A DNA stretch of 64,000 bases from Euborellia annulipes (GCA_023213315.1 JAKCPI010010606.1:124001-188000); one strand, 5' to 3'. Shown: positions 1-12,556, numbered from the stretch's first letter. A program made the numbers and translations. The notes: generated from the letters alone by a model not told the origin.

Positions 1-707
1 CTTACCTGCTTTCTATTTCTCTCTCTACTTTCCAATGTAATTAATATACAATACAAGTTTACCATTTAAGTTTATTGTTTTGTTGCGTTATGTAAAAAAA
101 AAAAAAAAAAAATATTAACCAATATTTATTGAATAAATAAATTTTAAAAAGTTGCCAATTTCGCCGCTATTAGTTCCATTGAAAAATTGTTTTTGAATCA
201 TGCATACTAATATCGTACGTTGATATGATTTGTCGGAGCCTTGCGGTCCGATGAGTCCCACAGTCAGGACTAATTGCAGTATTAAGATTTTCTCAATTAA
301 TCTACGGCCAGGAATTCAACTCGAGACATCGCATTTGCCTTAGAAAGCCTTGTTTGGTTAATTGGTTCGAGACTGATTACTCCAACCCTAAGCGAACAAG
401 ACAGCCGTGTTATTTCATGTAAAGTAAATTATTCTTGCTTCTATTTCCTCTCTAAAGCTCCTCAACCTTTTTGCCAACTTTAATTATTAGTAAAATATTT
501 CAACACTTCTTAAAGGCTTCTTACCATTTTCTAATAATATAAATATTAACTTATACGACAGTCCAGAATTTACATCTTTTTGTTACTTCGTTTTACTTTA
601 TATTTACTACCACCAACCCAAGAACACTAAAATATTCTCTTTTTAATAAATCTCCTTTTAATAAAACTTTGTGCTTCATTTAGGGTCTATAAAAAAATTG
701 TAAATCT

Positions 708-738
<31 letters not shown>

Positions 739-1876
739 ACAATATAAGGTGAAAATAAAAAGTGGATCATCGCCAACAAAAAGTAAGACCCCTCCTCCCC
801 TTCCACTTTGACATTGTCAAGATTGGGTCTGAATGAGAAAAAAATTTCACTCACAACATGATAAGTTCAACTGCAAAAAACTTCCAATTTTTTTCCGGTT
901 TGAAATTTTATTATCTTTTTCCCTGTTTCATTTTGAAACGCTCTCTACTGGCAACCCTTTTACAATCTAAAACATAAGAAATGATTTTAAAGTTCACAAT
1001 CAGACTCCAAAGAAATAATATTTATACGATTTATCGTATTTTCATGTAGAATGTAAATATTTTATTTATCCTCTTTTCAGCTAAATTTTTTAAATTTTTA
1101 TTTATTTAGATAGAATCTTTCAACATGTCTTGTTTTCTCATTAAGTAATTGATATAAAGATAAATCTGATATTATTTTACCAACTAGAAAACTCATTAAG
1201 TTAATTAGATAAACAAAAACATAAACTGTCTTTTTGATTTCGTTTTCATTCCACGTGGATGGATTTTACCTGAACTCTGATAAACAACCTTTCAATTGAG
1301 ATATTGTAAAAATCTGCCCGTGTTATGACGGAAGAGACCTCAGAAAATGAAAGAAAGAGCATTTCTTTTTTATAGAAAGGCAAAATGCGGTAAATTGCTT
1401 CTTTTTTTTTTTAAATAATCGATAATTTTTTTTTTTTTCATTTCTTGCTTGGTTCACCAAAAAATAATCCCAATTTCTATCTTCCAGTGTTTTTTTTTTC
1501 TTTGTATAGAAATTTTAGTCTGACAAGGACGCAGCTGAGAAAGCCTTGAAATAAACTTTACTGTATTGTGCCCTTCAATTGTCTATTTGTAGTTTCTATT
1601 TCGTTGAGTTCATCACTCAGTACTACTAAAGTTATCTTGCTTACTTTCTTGTGACAGTTTATTTTTTATTTTATTTTCTAAATAAGTTTAAACTCGGACA
1701 AGCTTAAACAAGAATAGTTTTCATTGTTTATTCGCCGGTAAAGAAATATTGGGAAACGGTGAATTACCTATATATGACACATGGGTTGACGGGAGGATAC
1801 CTTATTTAAATATAAAATTACAATTTACTGAGCTCATTTATCATAATAACATTTTTAAGTAAAAATAAATTTTGTT
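1..1876. other. AT-rich stretch, no gene seen
   Basis: No coding frame, RNA gene or bounded element was recognised. There are poly(A) runs near 92-112 and 709-730 and poly(T) runs near 1400-1500. The stretch at 230-440 is less AT-rich and has a weak tRNA-like B-box on the minus strand (about 310-325) with a poor A-box upstream. It could be a decayed SINE but is not supported well enough to call. Confidence 0.5.
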
Positions 1877-2097
1877 TTAAGGTGCGCGTCTCGAAAAACC
1901 GTTAGAAGACGATTCAGTAGCTAGTTACTCTAGGCCGCAAGAGATGGCGTTAGTTTTTCCCATAATGAAACAAGGGATTTATTCCATTTTTGTCGACATT
2001 TTAAATAGCTTTAATTAAAAAAAAATTGAGGTCGATAACTTCAAAATTGTGGCCGCTGGAACCTCCCAAAATTAGAACCCCGAGACGCGCACCTTAA
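1877..2097. mobile_element. TTAA-site MITE, short copy (family T)
   Basis: The element is bounded by TTAA at 1877-1880 and 2094-2097. Its 13-bp perfect terminal inverted repeats read GGTGCGCGTCTCG inward from each end. There is no coding capacity. Two longer relatives, at 43399-43801 and 60240-60647, share the ends and the internal segment that includes a CAGTAGCTAGTTACTCTAGG-like stretch, so this copy is internally deleted by about 180 bp. TTAA duplication is the known hallmark of piggyBac-type transposases, so a piggyBac-mobilised non-autonomous element is the likely identity. The family name would need a database match. Confidence 0.85.
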
Positions 2098-3085
2098 ACT
2101 GTAAAATAGTTCAAGAACATTATATTGTTACAAAATACTACTGTGACATGTAAAAAATATCTATTTCAAAGGCGTTGAATTAATAGTCCGTGAAATTTTA
2201 GTTTTCCGCAATATCTAAAAGGTTACCGACCCAATTTTCAAACATAAATATCAAATTTTCACGGCAACAATAAACAAAATAAACTACTATAAGGTAGATG
2301 ATGGCATTGAGTCGATGGCCACCCTAAACTTACTTTTTTACGAGATGACCGGCTACTCAATGTATATTGGCAATGGACCTATAGTATAAATAAATAATAC
2401 TAAACGGGCTATACCTTTGAATATTAAAGTTGGATGGGAAACCGTCAAAGCACTTGGAGCTTTGTATTTATAATATAAAAGTATTTATTTTCCCGGGGCG
2501 TTTTATTATAACACCATGAATTTTATTATCCGTAATAAAGTTGACTTTAGTCCTCTAATTCATTGGGACTCGTAAATGGTTTCTTAAAATAAAACTCGGT
2601 TACTAGGGTTTCTAAAACAGCTGATTCGTTAATATTATCACCAAAGAAATAAACTTCCTCTAAACTCTCTTACAAAGAAAGGATGCATGCACCTTTCCCC
2701 TAAGAAAGTAAATGTTATCTGTGTCAAATTCTCTCTTCCTTACCAAAGAAAAAGTATTCCTTACAAGTTTTATCTTTAGTGATATTATACAGTATTACAA
2801 TACCCATCAAAAACTTTTCTTTTTAAATATTATTATTATTATTATTAAAAATAAATAATTTCCTTCATAAATATTAAATTAAAATAATAATAGAATTTTA
2901 GTTTGGACATATTAGTCCCTAAATTACCCCTTTAGCTGGTCAAAGATCAACCTGAATTACTAATAGCATTTAGTCCGCTTATCAGTCTGTGCATACACAA
3001 GTTTAAAGCATTTCCTCTAAAGCTCTAATTTCGAATTTGTGTAGACATATCAGAGTAATATAGATATTTAAAATTTTTTTTAAAC
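2098..3085. other. AT-rich stretch, no gene seen
   Basis: Nothing recognisable beyond AT-rich sequence and an ATT microsatellite near 2827-2847. Confidence 0.5.
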
Positions 3086-3089
3086 AAAA

Positions 3090-3430
3090 ATCACTTGTCA
3101 AGTCCGAATCCAGATATTCATTTAATATTAATATCAATATCTTAATTCATATATATATATATATTTATATATATAGATCTCGAAAACAATTTAACTATAA
3201 TCCTTTGGACTCTGCTTACAGTAAGGTGTTAGAGCAGACCAAGATGTCTGGTTTAAAAAACATCTGTCAAGCGAGATATTATTCTTTAAAGATTTATCAT
3301 TTCAATTCTCTTGTTAGTAAATTTCATTGCCAGCTTGGATATATATACTGGTGCAAAGGTACCTGTCCCGGAAAGCCTGGAGATCCTGGGTTTGATTCCC
3401 GGAGGCCTTGGGAGGTTTAGCCTACAAACA
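3090..3430 (+). repeat. tRNA-headed SINE-like repeat, relative of the arms at 37.9-38.6 kb
   Basis: Two parts match the fold-back at 37879-38574. Bases 3095-3190 (CAAGTCCGAATC through AGATCTCGAAAA) correspond to 38510-38572. Bases 3366-3425 (TCCCGGAAAGCCTGGAGATC, then a B-box-like GGGTTTGATTCCCGG at about 3389) correspond to 38345-38450. An A-box-like TGGTGCAAAGGTACC lies near 3350. The open frame over it does not resemble a protein. The sequence between the two parts is unrelated to the other copy, so this may be two separate pieces. I see no clear target-site duplication. Confidence 0.5.
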
Positions 3431-3639
3431 AAAAAACACACACAAAATAATGAAATTTATAGATTTATTAAAAACCTATATTGTTTATTCAATCCTTTAC
3501 GAAAACAAATAAAATCCAATATTCAAACAACAATGAAAATGAGAAAATGAATTGGATTAATAGAAAGTTTTTGGAATTATTTTTTTTTTTAATAAAACCT
3601 TTATTGACTTGAAATTTCTATCATTGTCCGAATATTTTC

Positions 3640-3778
3640 CACGTAATTTGCGGGACCCACTTTTTTGAACTCAGGGTACCTCAAAACATTATTATTCATC
3701 AAAATCTCGACATCGAATTTTTGACAATACTTTCTCTGTCTATACCTGTATATTTTATATATAGGGTAAGAGAAAGTA
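3640..3778 (+). repeat. R1 fragment (3' end)
   Basis: Carries the R1 segment ATCAAAATCTCGACATCGAA, then AATACTTTCTC, an AT-rich spacer and the terminal GGTAAGAGAAAGT followed by an A-run. The 5' part of the family is missing. Confidence 0.75.
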
Positions 3779-3789
3779 AAATAATTGTG

Positions 3790-5210
3790 TGGTTTTATGA
3801 AACCACGATGTAAGTGAAACTTTTTTTTCGAATCGTAGGCGTTTAACTGAAAATTATTCGATTAAGAGTATTAAAATCGCGTTTTAACAAAAGTATTAAA
3901 ATAAAATATAGGTAATTAAAATTAAAAATTGAATAATTAAATCTCACAATTTTATAATTTGACATATATATTAAATTTCAACTTTCCTATTTTTGTCATT
4001 TATATGGATAGAAATGAAATATAAATGTCAAGAAGCCTGATGTGAGTGGTCGGTGACGTCACGACTTGTGACGCCATGAAGGCTTGTAGCGTAACGCGAC
4101 ATGCTGATAGAAGGGCGAAAAATTTGAGGCCATCAAATAAAAGTTTCACTTTAAAAAACAAAAAAAAAGAAACATTGGGTATAATAAAGATGAGAGGGAT
4201 AGTTCTGTAACTTTATGGCTTATTATTTTTTTATTAGTTAAAAAATAATAATTCCGCTCTTCTGATTACATTTGAAAATTTCAATAGAAACTTCTGACTT
4301 AATACATAGGCCTACTAAACTTTGGTATACTGCAAAATCATACAGAAAATCAAGCTTACAAATAAACATTATCCTCTCTTTGGAAATATGATTGTCTGAA
4401 ATTCCAACCTGTTTACTCAAGCATTTTGATTTAACTATTAATAAACCTTTTGGTAAAACAGAAACAGAAGGGTAAACACTCCGAAATTTTTAACAGCTCT
4501 CTCTTTAGTCATTTTCCTGTTATCAAAGGCTTCTAAGATAAACCAGCGAATACCTAAAATAATTAAAATGATCCATTCAAAACATGCATCTCAATGAAAC
4601 AAAGCATTTGAATGTATTGCGTCATTGCCTCTCTAAGGATTTCACTCACACATTATTGATCTTTTTCATAGTCCAATAAGAGATAAGATAATAATTATCG
4701 GTTTTTCTTAATTTATCAGATCCCATTACATAAAATCCATATTTCATAAGATGTTTATTTATTAAACGTTGAATTAATTAATTGGTTCCTCAAACTCAAA
4801 GTCATTATTTACAAATTTTAAGAAAAATTAAATAATCTTATTATTATTATTACACTTATCTTCGAAATTTGTATATAAAATTTATAAATAATTTATATTG
4901 AAAATTGCAATAATATTTAATTTTGATTAATTTCGGAAGAAAGAAACGCATAAATTATTTACTCTCTTTCTTTCAGAGATCATAAATTATTCATAAGTGC
5001 TTATATTGATTTTTTTTTTTTATTAATTAATAGTCATGGCGGGTCTCACACTTCGCCATTTGGTGAAATTTCCCTTTCCTTTGGCATGATAATAAAAACT
5101 TCAATGTAGTATATCATCTTTTGTAACATGTTTTACGTATAAAGTTCTTTATCGTATTCCAAATTCACATTTAGAGATTTCTTATATTTCACAGACGCAT
5201 CAAATTCAGA
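3790..5210. other. AT-rich stretch, no gene seen
   Basis: No bounded repeat or plausible exon was recognised. The short minus-strand open frame at 4238-4420 looks like random AT-rich sequence. Confidence 0.5.
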
Positions 5211-5214
5211 GATA

Positions 5215-5585
5215 TATTATATATATGAACATTTATTTTAAAAATTCTGGTGTTGTTGGTAGCACAAGACACAACTTTCAATTACCGAAGGTAATTTCTG
5301 TGCTTTCTTTTGATTTTTTTGTGTCAGCATAAGACCCTATTTAGATTCCTGCAGTCAATAGAATTCAACATGTGAAATTTATAAACAAAATATATTTACA
5401 TTTTGTTATCATGGCAACCATTTCTTCTAGTGGTGTGCTTCACACAATTTTGAGGGCAAAATGAGAGTATGCATTTTAAAGAGCATCTAAAAAATAATTG
5501 ATCTATGAATTCTAATCAAAATCATACATCCAATTTTGAAAAAACTGAAAAAGTACATCTGTAAAGTGCTAGTGTTTTTGGATCC
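5215..5585 (+). repeat. R1 fragment (5' half)
   Basis: Starts with a diverged TCTGGTGT head and ACACAACTTTC near 5245-5285. It continues through the conserved stretch in which a 'CAACCATTTCTTCT' segment precedes 'AAAGAGCATCTAAAAAAT' and 'AATTTTAATCAAAATCG'-like sequence, ending at the 'AAAGTGCTAGT' motif near 5560. Confidence 0.7.
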
Positions 5586-5984
5586 CTTTTTAATCCTCGA
5601 AAAACCTACGAAATTAATAATTAGCTCAAGTATGAATATTGAATATCGTATGTTTTTTCGTTTTTGAGTAATTCCCTGAACCCACAATTTTTGATATTTC
5701 ACTTGAAATTTATTAAATTTATTGTTAAAAAATTCTAAATTCTTGGAAGCCCTCTTAAAATCTGTAAATATTTATCTTAATCTCTATGAAAGAGGTTTTT
5801 CTTGCTTTTGTTTGTTAAAATGCTTGTTTTATTGCTTTTCTTAAAATTGCTAATAAAAGACATGATTTCCCTATTAGCTTGAATTTTAATCTTTTTCACA
5901 ATAAATTTAATGTATTTCAAGTGAAATAACAAAAAATTTGGGTTAACGAAATAACCCAAAAAGGAAAAATCTCCCGACACTCAA

Positions 5985-6450
5985 ATTTTATACTTAAGTT
6001 CACTACTCATTCCATAGGGGGATTTTGAATTAAATCTCCCAAAAAGTACTAGTTCTTTATTAATGTACTTTTTTCGGTTTTCTCAAAATTTATTCTATCA
6101 ATTTTGATTCATATTCATAAATCATTTATTTTTTAGATACTCTTTAAAATTTATCTTATTATTTTTTTCTCAAAATTGTTTGAAGCAGACTCTTGTACTT
6201 CATAGGAAAGGTAGGAGAAATGGCTGCCATGGTGATAAAATATAAATTTTTTTCTAAGTTTATAAATTTTACATCATGAATTCTAGTATATCAGCAGAAA
6301 CTAAATAAATGTAGACAAAAAAAATCTGAACACAACTTTCAGGTAAGAGAAATTTATGTACTGTGCCACCACTCACCAGATTTTTTGAACTTCAAAACGT
6401 GTATTCCCATCAAAATCTCAACATCGAATTTTTGACAAATACTTTATATA
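5985..6450 (-). repeat. R1 copy, minus strand, with a short plus-strand tail
   Basis: Holds the R1 marker AAAAGTACTAGTtcttta at 6040, the GCTCTTTAAAAT-type segment at 6140, GTACTTCATAGGAAAGGTAG at 6195, the degenerate hairpin (ACACAACTTTC with AGGTAAGAGAAA) at 6330-6360, and CACCAGATTTTTT at 6373. It then switches into an ATCAAAATCTCAACATCGAA piece at 6409. The internal order suggests an inverted or composite copy. Confidence 0.65.
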
Positions 6451-7518
6451 TATCTTTACATATATGACCTTTTAATGGGGAAACAATATCGAGTTTTGAA
6501 AATATTAAATTTTTTGTTTAAATTTTTTTTTAGTTATATTTTTTTTTTGAATTTTTGGAAAAAAAAAAAAAAAAAAAAACAAAAAAAACAAAAAAAAATA
6601 TATCGTTAAGAGAAACTAAAAATTAAAATTTCCCCTTTATATTTATTTATTTTTCATTAATTCATAGCCGTTTTATATTAAAGTTAAGAAATATTCTTAA
6701 ATACAAAATAGTAAAATTTTTCAAAATTTATTTGATGGACTTACATATCAAATTTTTATTAGAGATTTTCATTTATTACACTAATATTACATTGATTGAT
6801 TTTCATTTAAACTCATGTGAGTACATGATTGGGGACCATGAGTTACCCGAGCTAAAAGTGGCATTTATCCTATTCACTTTACTGTACACCAGCCTTTCCC
6901 CCTCCACTCGATCAGATTTTCTCATTTATATCCCAACCTGGAGATTAATAACATGAAAAATTGATTTTAAAAATTTCTTAATCCTTTTGGCATTTTTAAT
7001 TTATTATCAATATTGAAACATTTAAGTATTCTTTTAATTATATATTTTCCTTTATTTATAATTCTAAACTTTCCACTAATTGTATTTTTTTTTTTTTTTT
7101 TTTTGCAAAATTTAATCTCATGTATTGTTCTCTGATCCAGGTGGATTTTACCATCAGAATGTTGTATTATACAATCAATCAATCCATCTTTTATTTCCCC
7201 CTCTTTTCAAATAATCATTTTTTATATAAATCTCCGTACTTGAATTACGTTTAGATCAAGTAAAATTATTGCTAATATATCAAAAAATATTCAAGTATAT
7301 TCAACAGGCTCAGTATGAAAAAAAATTCAATTCCCATGAAACGTTCCAAAGCCGCCGACGTAGCAGGCAAAAAAATCTAATCTTATCTCCAATTATATTA
7401 CCAACCACAAAATTTACTGGCGCCACTTTTTTTTCTTAAATTATAACTCTCTTTAATTCTAGTTTTTTTTTTTCAGGATTATTACATAGATTAAAGGGTA
7501 TTTTGTAATTAGAACAGG
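6451..7518. other. AT-rich stretch, no gene seen
   Basis: Poly(A) near 6558-6600 and poly(T) near 7086-7105. A short dispersed sequence related to positions 14155, 49435 and 58375 lies at about 6832-6960 and is listed separately. Nothing else was recognised. Confidence 0.5.
6832..6960 (+). repeat. Short dispersed repeat (family S), copy 1
   Basis: Contains GACCATGAGTTACCCGAGCTAA followed by a pyrimidine-rich tail. Related stretches lie at about 14160-14270 (GGCGACCACGAG), 49437-49530 (GGCGACCACGAG and GAGCTAA) and 58375-58450 (GACGAGTTATCCGAGCTAA). The shared core is about 30-40 bp. I could not define ends or a target duplication, and the family is unrecognised. Confidence 0.45.
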
Positions 7519-7800
7519 GCCGTCGAGAGCCTTGCCGGGCCCCGGGGCTGTTTACAAACGTGGGCCTGGGATGTTTATTAATTTAAAATCATTTATCATA
7601 TACAGTAGTTTCGATAAGAACAACCCTTTCACCCCCCTAAAAAAAATTGATTTAAAATCCTCTTAAAAGAGTAAAAAATATTTTTAAATAATTGAGTTGG
7701 AGCATCTCTTGAAAAAAAAAAAAAAAAAAAAATTGTTTTTTATGGTTGAAGGTCCGAGCCCTGGATATTTATCCTCCCCCAATCTGCTGCCCTGATAACA
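7519..7800. repeat. Possible hAT-like MITE remnant
   Basis: The left end CAGGGCCGTCGAGAGCC and the right end CTGCTGCCCTG resemble the CAGGGCCG ends of the clear hAT-like MITE at 30484-30665. No 8-bp duplication is visible, so the ends may belong to different elements. A segment at 7578-7630 recurs at about 10368-10415. Confidence 0.35.
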
Positions 7801-7896
7801 CAATAAAATTCCTAAAATTAAAAATAGTAACCAAATCATTTTGGGAATGAGAGTGGCGCCCTTCTTTAATTTTGACACCTCTTTTTTTAAACTTTA

Positions 7897-8667
7897 ATGC
7901 CGGGTTGCAAGAAAACAGTTCTATAAATATCTAAATGTCTGTTAGTAAACATCGTTTTGGCCGTTAAAATTATAGGCCGTTGCTAAAGCAACTTTAAAGG
8001 AACCGTTAACTATTCCCTACTTTTAAGATATATAGATAGATGCAAAACAATTGGGCCAGCGAAAATGACTGCTTTATATGTAGTTGGCCATTTGGCCGCA
8101 AGGGCGCATTGTCAATTTGTATTATTTATAATAGTACCAAAATTATAAAATAAATAAAAATAGTATATTAGTATTATTTGAATTTTAGTCGTTAATATTA
8201 GGTTAAAAAACAAAAAAAATGTTTAAATATTTAAATATCTTAAAATAAAAATAATAAATACGTTGGTAGCTCTGACTGTCAGATGTTTAATTATAAAGAA
8301 AATTTGGAATATACTATAACCTCACTTTTTCTTTTCTCTTCTCTTCGTCAGTAATAATTAATAATATCGCTTAATACATTTCAGAAACTAGAGAAAACTC
8401 AATAAAATTAATGTATTTATATATTACCTCTCTCCCGTGATAATAAAGTCACCAAATTCTTTTTTATTTCAATGAAACAAGTCAGGTTAGTGGATTCTTT
8501 ATAGTTTAAAGTTCAGAATTTCTACCTTTAGTTTAAAGACAGCTTTTACGAACCAATAACCTTTAAATACGTTCTTGCAATCCTAAATACGTTCTTGCAA
8601 TCCAAGGAAGGTTTAAAGCACCAAAAGCTTTTAACGAACCGCTAAATACGTTCTTGCAACCCGGCAT
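7897..8667. mobile_element. Terminal-inverted-repeat element, about 0.77 kb
   Basis: The left end ATGCCGGGTTGCAAGAA is the inverted complement of the right end TTCTTGCAACCCGGCAT. The right side also has extra internal copies of TAAATACGTTCTTGCAA (about 8564-8580, 8583-8600 and 8643-8660). No coding frame is present. The duplication at the ends cannot be separated from the inverted repeat, so the superfamily is undetermined. Confidence 0.6.
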
Positions 8668-9240
8668 GACTCCCAATAATTTCTAATAATGAACCTTTAC
8701 CTTGACCATTGTTTATTATATATATAGTATATAATTTCTCTAGCAAAACCAGATAATTTGAATATAAAAAAGAGATATAATATATAATTACTTATTGTTA
8801 TTGCTTATCTATTTCTCTGACTCACTATAGCATTTACATTCTATTAGACTTGAATATTTCTTCATTTTTCAATTGAATCAATTTACATTGAAACTAAAAG
8901 CAGATATCATATTCATAGAAATGGGACAATTTCAAAAATTCCGATAAAATAGAATTTGTAGCGCTTGAATATTTATCGAGTTATGATAAATAGATAATAT
9001 AGCGAGGGAAAAAAATTGAGACATTATATTCTTGCTCATTGCAAGTAGATACAATAAAAGCTGTAGCATATTTCCATTTTATTCATTCTAGGGAATTTAT
9101 GAATATTAGGATCACCTCATTACCACCAGCCAGTTGGTTTAAATATTGCAGAATAAAAAAAAAAAAAAATTTTAAATAAACATTTTATATTTTTTTGTGA
9201 AAAGTGCTTAATTAATAATAAAATAAAATAATTAATTTAA
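8668..9240. other. AT-rich stretch, no gene seen
   Basis: Only AT-rich sequence and short simple repeats. Confidence 0.5.
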
Positions 9241-9249
9241 TATCAATTT

Positions 9250-10014
9250 TAAAAAATCTGGTCGGACAGCTCTTACTTTCGCTAATCCAAAGCTGTGCTC
9301 AACACTGTTGACATATATTTATTGGTTTCCTTCTATATATTAGAATTCAAGACGTAAAATTTATAAACAGAAAAATATTTATATTTTCATGGAAATCATT
9401 TCTTCTATCTTTCATATGAAGCACAAGAGAAAAGTTTGCTTTAAATAATTTTGAAAGCAGAATGAGATTATACATTTTAAAGAGCATCTAAAAAATATCT
9501 AATCAAATTTTAATCAAAATCGTTAAAGCATATTTTGAGAAAATCGGAAAAAAAAAACAAACTATAAAAGTACTTCAGTAAAGTACAAGTAGTTTTTGGC
9601 CGATTTTGTTCAAAAGCTTATTTCCATGCCTCAGGGGCGGAGTTAACTTAAATATAAAATTTTAACTTTCTAGTTCTTTTTGTTCTTGAGATATTTTGCT
9701 CACAGACATACAGACAGACCGATATTTTGGTGGATATCTATCTGTCTGTTTCTGAGGTGTGTGTCAGTGAACAAAATACCTCAACAACGATGAGAGCTAC
9801 AAGGATGAAATTTTATATTTAAGTTAGGCACGCCTCATAGGCGTAAAAATAAAATTTTTAGCAAAATCGGACAAAACGTACTTAGTACTTTACTGATTTA
9901 TTTTTTCAGTTTTTTTTTTTTTTTTTTGATTTTCTCAAAATTTTTTGACATTAATGCAATACTTTTTCTTTTTCTATATATATATGTATATACATATGTA
10001 GGTAAAAGAAAGTA
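9250..10014. repeat. R1 copy arranged as an inverted pair
   Basis: Begins with an AATCTGGTCGGACAG head at 9256 and runs in plus orientation to about 9735 (CAGACATACAGACAGACCG). It then repeats the TAAATATAAAATTTTAACTTTC to TACTTTACTGA interval in the opposite orientation (9770-9930). It ends in GGTAAAAGAAAGT at about 10001 before an A-run. The near-palindromic layout suggests two R1 copies joined head to head or a template-switch product. Confidence 0.65.
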
Positions 10015-10015
10015 A

Positions 10016-10720
10016 AAAATGATAAATAAGACACTAAGTGAAATGTTTTAAGTTTTTATTGATGAGATATACTTATTTTCGTCATCTTCATCAGTGGAAT
10101 CACATATTTATTGATTCAACACTTGGTGTTTTTTTTTTTTTTTTTACATTCTGTGAATTTCGCTCCCACAATACTCAAGTGTCTAAATAATTCCCTCTTC
10201 AATTGACGATTTGTTTGCAAATAAATATATTTCGAACAAGAATCCCCCTTCCAATGTAAGGTAAATTACGAGAATTGTATTTAAATAAATAAAAAAAAAA
10301 ACGGTTGCCGACCAGATTTCAGACTTATGGATGGCCAACTGACCTTTAGTAATTGCTCGGGTTGTTTATTATTTTAAAATCATTTGTCATATATTTTCGA
10401 TAAGAACAATATTGGTATTTTATTATTTATCGATAGTTAATAAAATTTTCACTTTTGATATTTAAATGAAAAATAAATAAAAAAATTATTTATTTTTACG
10501 TGTAATTTATTTGATTATGATAATTTTTTTAACTGTTGTTGTTGTGGTTGTTGTTGTCTGTTGTCTGTTGTCGTTTGTAAGGCTGAAACTCTGGACGTTT
10601 TTGGAGTTTTTTTATGGGTAGGGAATTTTCGGGGGTGGTTTTGGCTCTTTCGAATTGGGGGCCCTTTTGGGGGTTTCATTCCCCTAGAAAGCATTGGAAA
10701 ACAGGATCTACTCCTTTACG
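10016..10720. other. AT-rich stretch, no gene seen
   Basis: Includes a GTT-type microsatellite near 10533-10570 and a G/T-rich stretch near 10600-10690. The open frame at 10561-10824 crosses simple sequence and runs into the satellite, so it is not a gene. Confidence 0.5.
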
Positions 10721-10723
10721 GAA

Positions 10724-12452
10724 AATATATTTATCAAATCTTTAAAATGAAAAATAAAAACTCTTCCTCCCCTAACAATTCGACTTTGAAAAGATTTTTC
10801 CGCTCTGCCCCCCCCCCCCTATAATTTTATTTTTTATTTTTCATTCGATTTTAATAAAATTTAAAATGTGGCTTTCTTAAGGTGTAAATAATTGAAAAAT
10901 GGTATTTTAGACTCAGAAAGTCCAATCACCCCCCTGCCCCCCTAAAATTTATTTTTCATTCGATTTTAATAAAATTTAAAATGTGGCTTTCTTAGGGTGT
11001 AAATAATTGAAAAATGGTATTTTAGACATCAGAAAGTTCAATCACCCCCCTGCCCCCCTAAAATTTATTTTTCATTCGATTTTAATAAAATTTAAAATTT
11101 GCTTTCTTAGGGTGTAAATAATTGAAAAATGGTATTTTAGACCTCAAAAGTCCAATCACCCCCCTGCCCCCCTAAAATTTATTTTTATTCGATTTTAATA
11201 AAATTTAAAATGTTGCTTTCTTAGGGTGTAAATAATTGAAAAATGGTATTTTAGACCTCAGAAAGTCCAATCACCCCCCTGCCCCCCTAAAATTTATTTT
11301 TCATTCGATTTTAATAAAATTTAAAATGTGGCTTTCTTAGGGTGTAAATAATTGAAAAATGGTATTTTAGACCTCAGAAAGTCCAATCACCCCCCTGCCC
11401 CCCTAAAATTTATTTTTTATTCGATTTTAATAAAATTTAAAATGACGCTTTCTTAGGGTGTAAATAATTGAAAAATGGTATTTTAGACATCAGAAAGTTC
11501 AATCACCCCCCTGACCCCCCTAAAATTTATTTTTCATTCGATTTTAATAAAATTTAAAATGTTGCTTTCTTAGGGTGTAAATAATTGAAAAATGGTATTT
11601 TAGACCTCAGAAAGTCCAATCACCCCCCTGCCCCCCTAAAATTTATTTTTTATTCGATTTTAATAAAATTTAAAATGACGCTTTCTTAGGGTGTAAATAA
11701 TTGAAAAATGGTATTTTAGACATCAGAAAGTTCAATCACCCCCCTGACCCCCCTAAAATTTATTTTTCATTCGATTTTAATAAAATTTAAAATGTTGCTT
11801 TCTTAGGGTGTAAATAATTGAAAAATGGTATTTTAGACCTCAGAAAGTCCAATCACCCCCCTGCCCCCCTAAAATTTATTTTTCATTCGATTTTAATAAA
11901 ATTTAAAATGTGGCTTTCTTAGGGTGTAAATAATTGAAAAATGGTATTTTAGACTTCAGAAAGTCCAATCACCCCCTGCCCCCCTAAAATTTATTTTTCA
12001 TTCGATTTTAATAAAATTTAAAATGTGGCTTTCTTAGGGTGTAAATAATTGAAAAATGGTATTTTAGACCTCAGAAAGTCCAATCACCCCCCTGCCCCCC
12101 TAAAATTTATTTTTCATTCGATTTTAATAAAATTTAAAATGTGGCTTTCTTAGGGTGTAAATAATTGAAAAATGGTATTTTAGACCTCAGAAAGTCCAAT
12201 CACCCCCCTGCCCCCCCTAAAATTTATTTTTCATTCGATTTTAATAAAATTTAAAATGTGGCTTTCTTAGGGTGTAAATAATTGAAAAATGGTATTTTAG
12301 ACCTCAGAAAGTCCAATCACCCCCCTGCCCCCCCTAAAATTTATTTTTCATTCGATTTTAATAAAATTTAAAATGACCTTTCTTAGGGTGTAAATAATTG
12401 AAAAATATATTAATCAAATATTTAAAATAAAAAATAAAAACTCTTCCTCATA
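10724..12452. repeat. Tandem array, about 14 units of about 116 bp, bracketed by a 45-bp direct repeat
   Basis: Each unit contains a C-rich block (CACCCCCCTGCCCCCC), the ATTCGATTTTAATAAAATTT segment, a CTTTCTTAGGGTGTAAATAA segment and AAAAATGGTATTTTAGAC. The GGTGTAAATAATTG marker recurs from about 10880 to about 12386 with mean spacing near 116 bp. Two consecutive unit variants (GACGCTTTC with CTGACCCCCC, then GTTGCTTTC) are repeated as a pair at about 11380-11610 and 11612-11843, showing a two-unit higher-order step. A shared sequence ending in AATAAAAACTCTTCCTC lies just outside both edges (about 10724-10770 and 12403-12450), as if the array expanded inside one copy of it. Confidence 0.92.
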
Positions 12453-12489
12453 ATTAATTAAAATACATTTATCTGGACAACTCTTAGTC

Positions 12490-12556
12490 ATATCCCGAGA
12501 CGCCGCCCGCCAGGGTAGCGGGGTAGGGTTGCCGAAGGCAACCCTACCGCAGCTAG
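12490..12556 (+). mobile_element. Helitron-like 3' terminus
   Basis: A perfect hairpin (12-bp arms GGTAGGGTTGCC and GGCAACCCTACC with a GAA loop, 12522-12548) is followed four bases later by CTAG (12553-12556) and then T. A GC-rich hairpin just before CTRR and a T is the known 3' signature of Helitrons. The matching 5' TC end was not found. The tandem array just upstream could lie inside the same element, because Helitrons often carry tandem repeats, but that is inference. Confidence 0.6.

Noticed and set aside
225..290. CCGATGAG with a GTCC/GGAC stem, like a hammerhead core
   Set aside because: The essential CTGATGAG is CCGATGAG and the expected GAAA after stem II reads TAAT. No helices for cleavage are seen and there is no second copy in the window.
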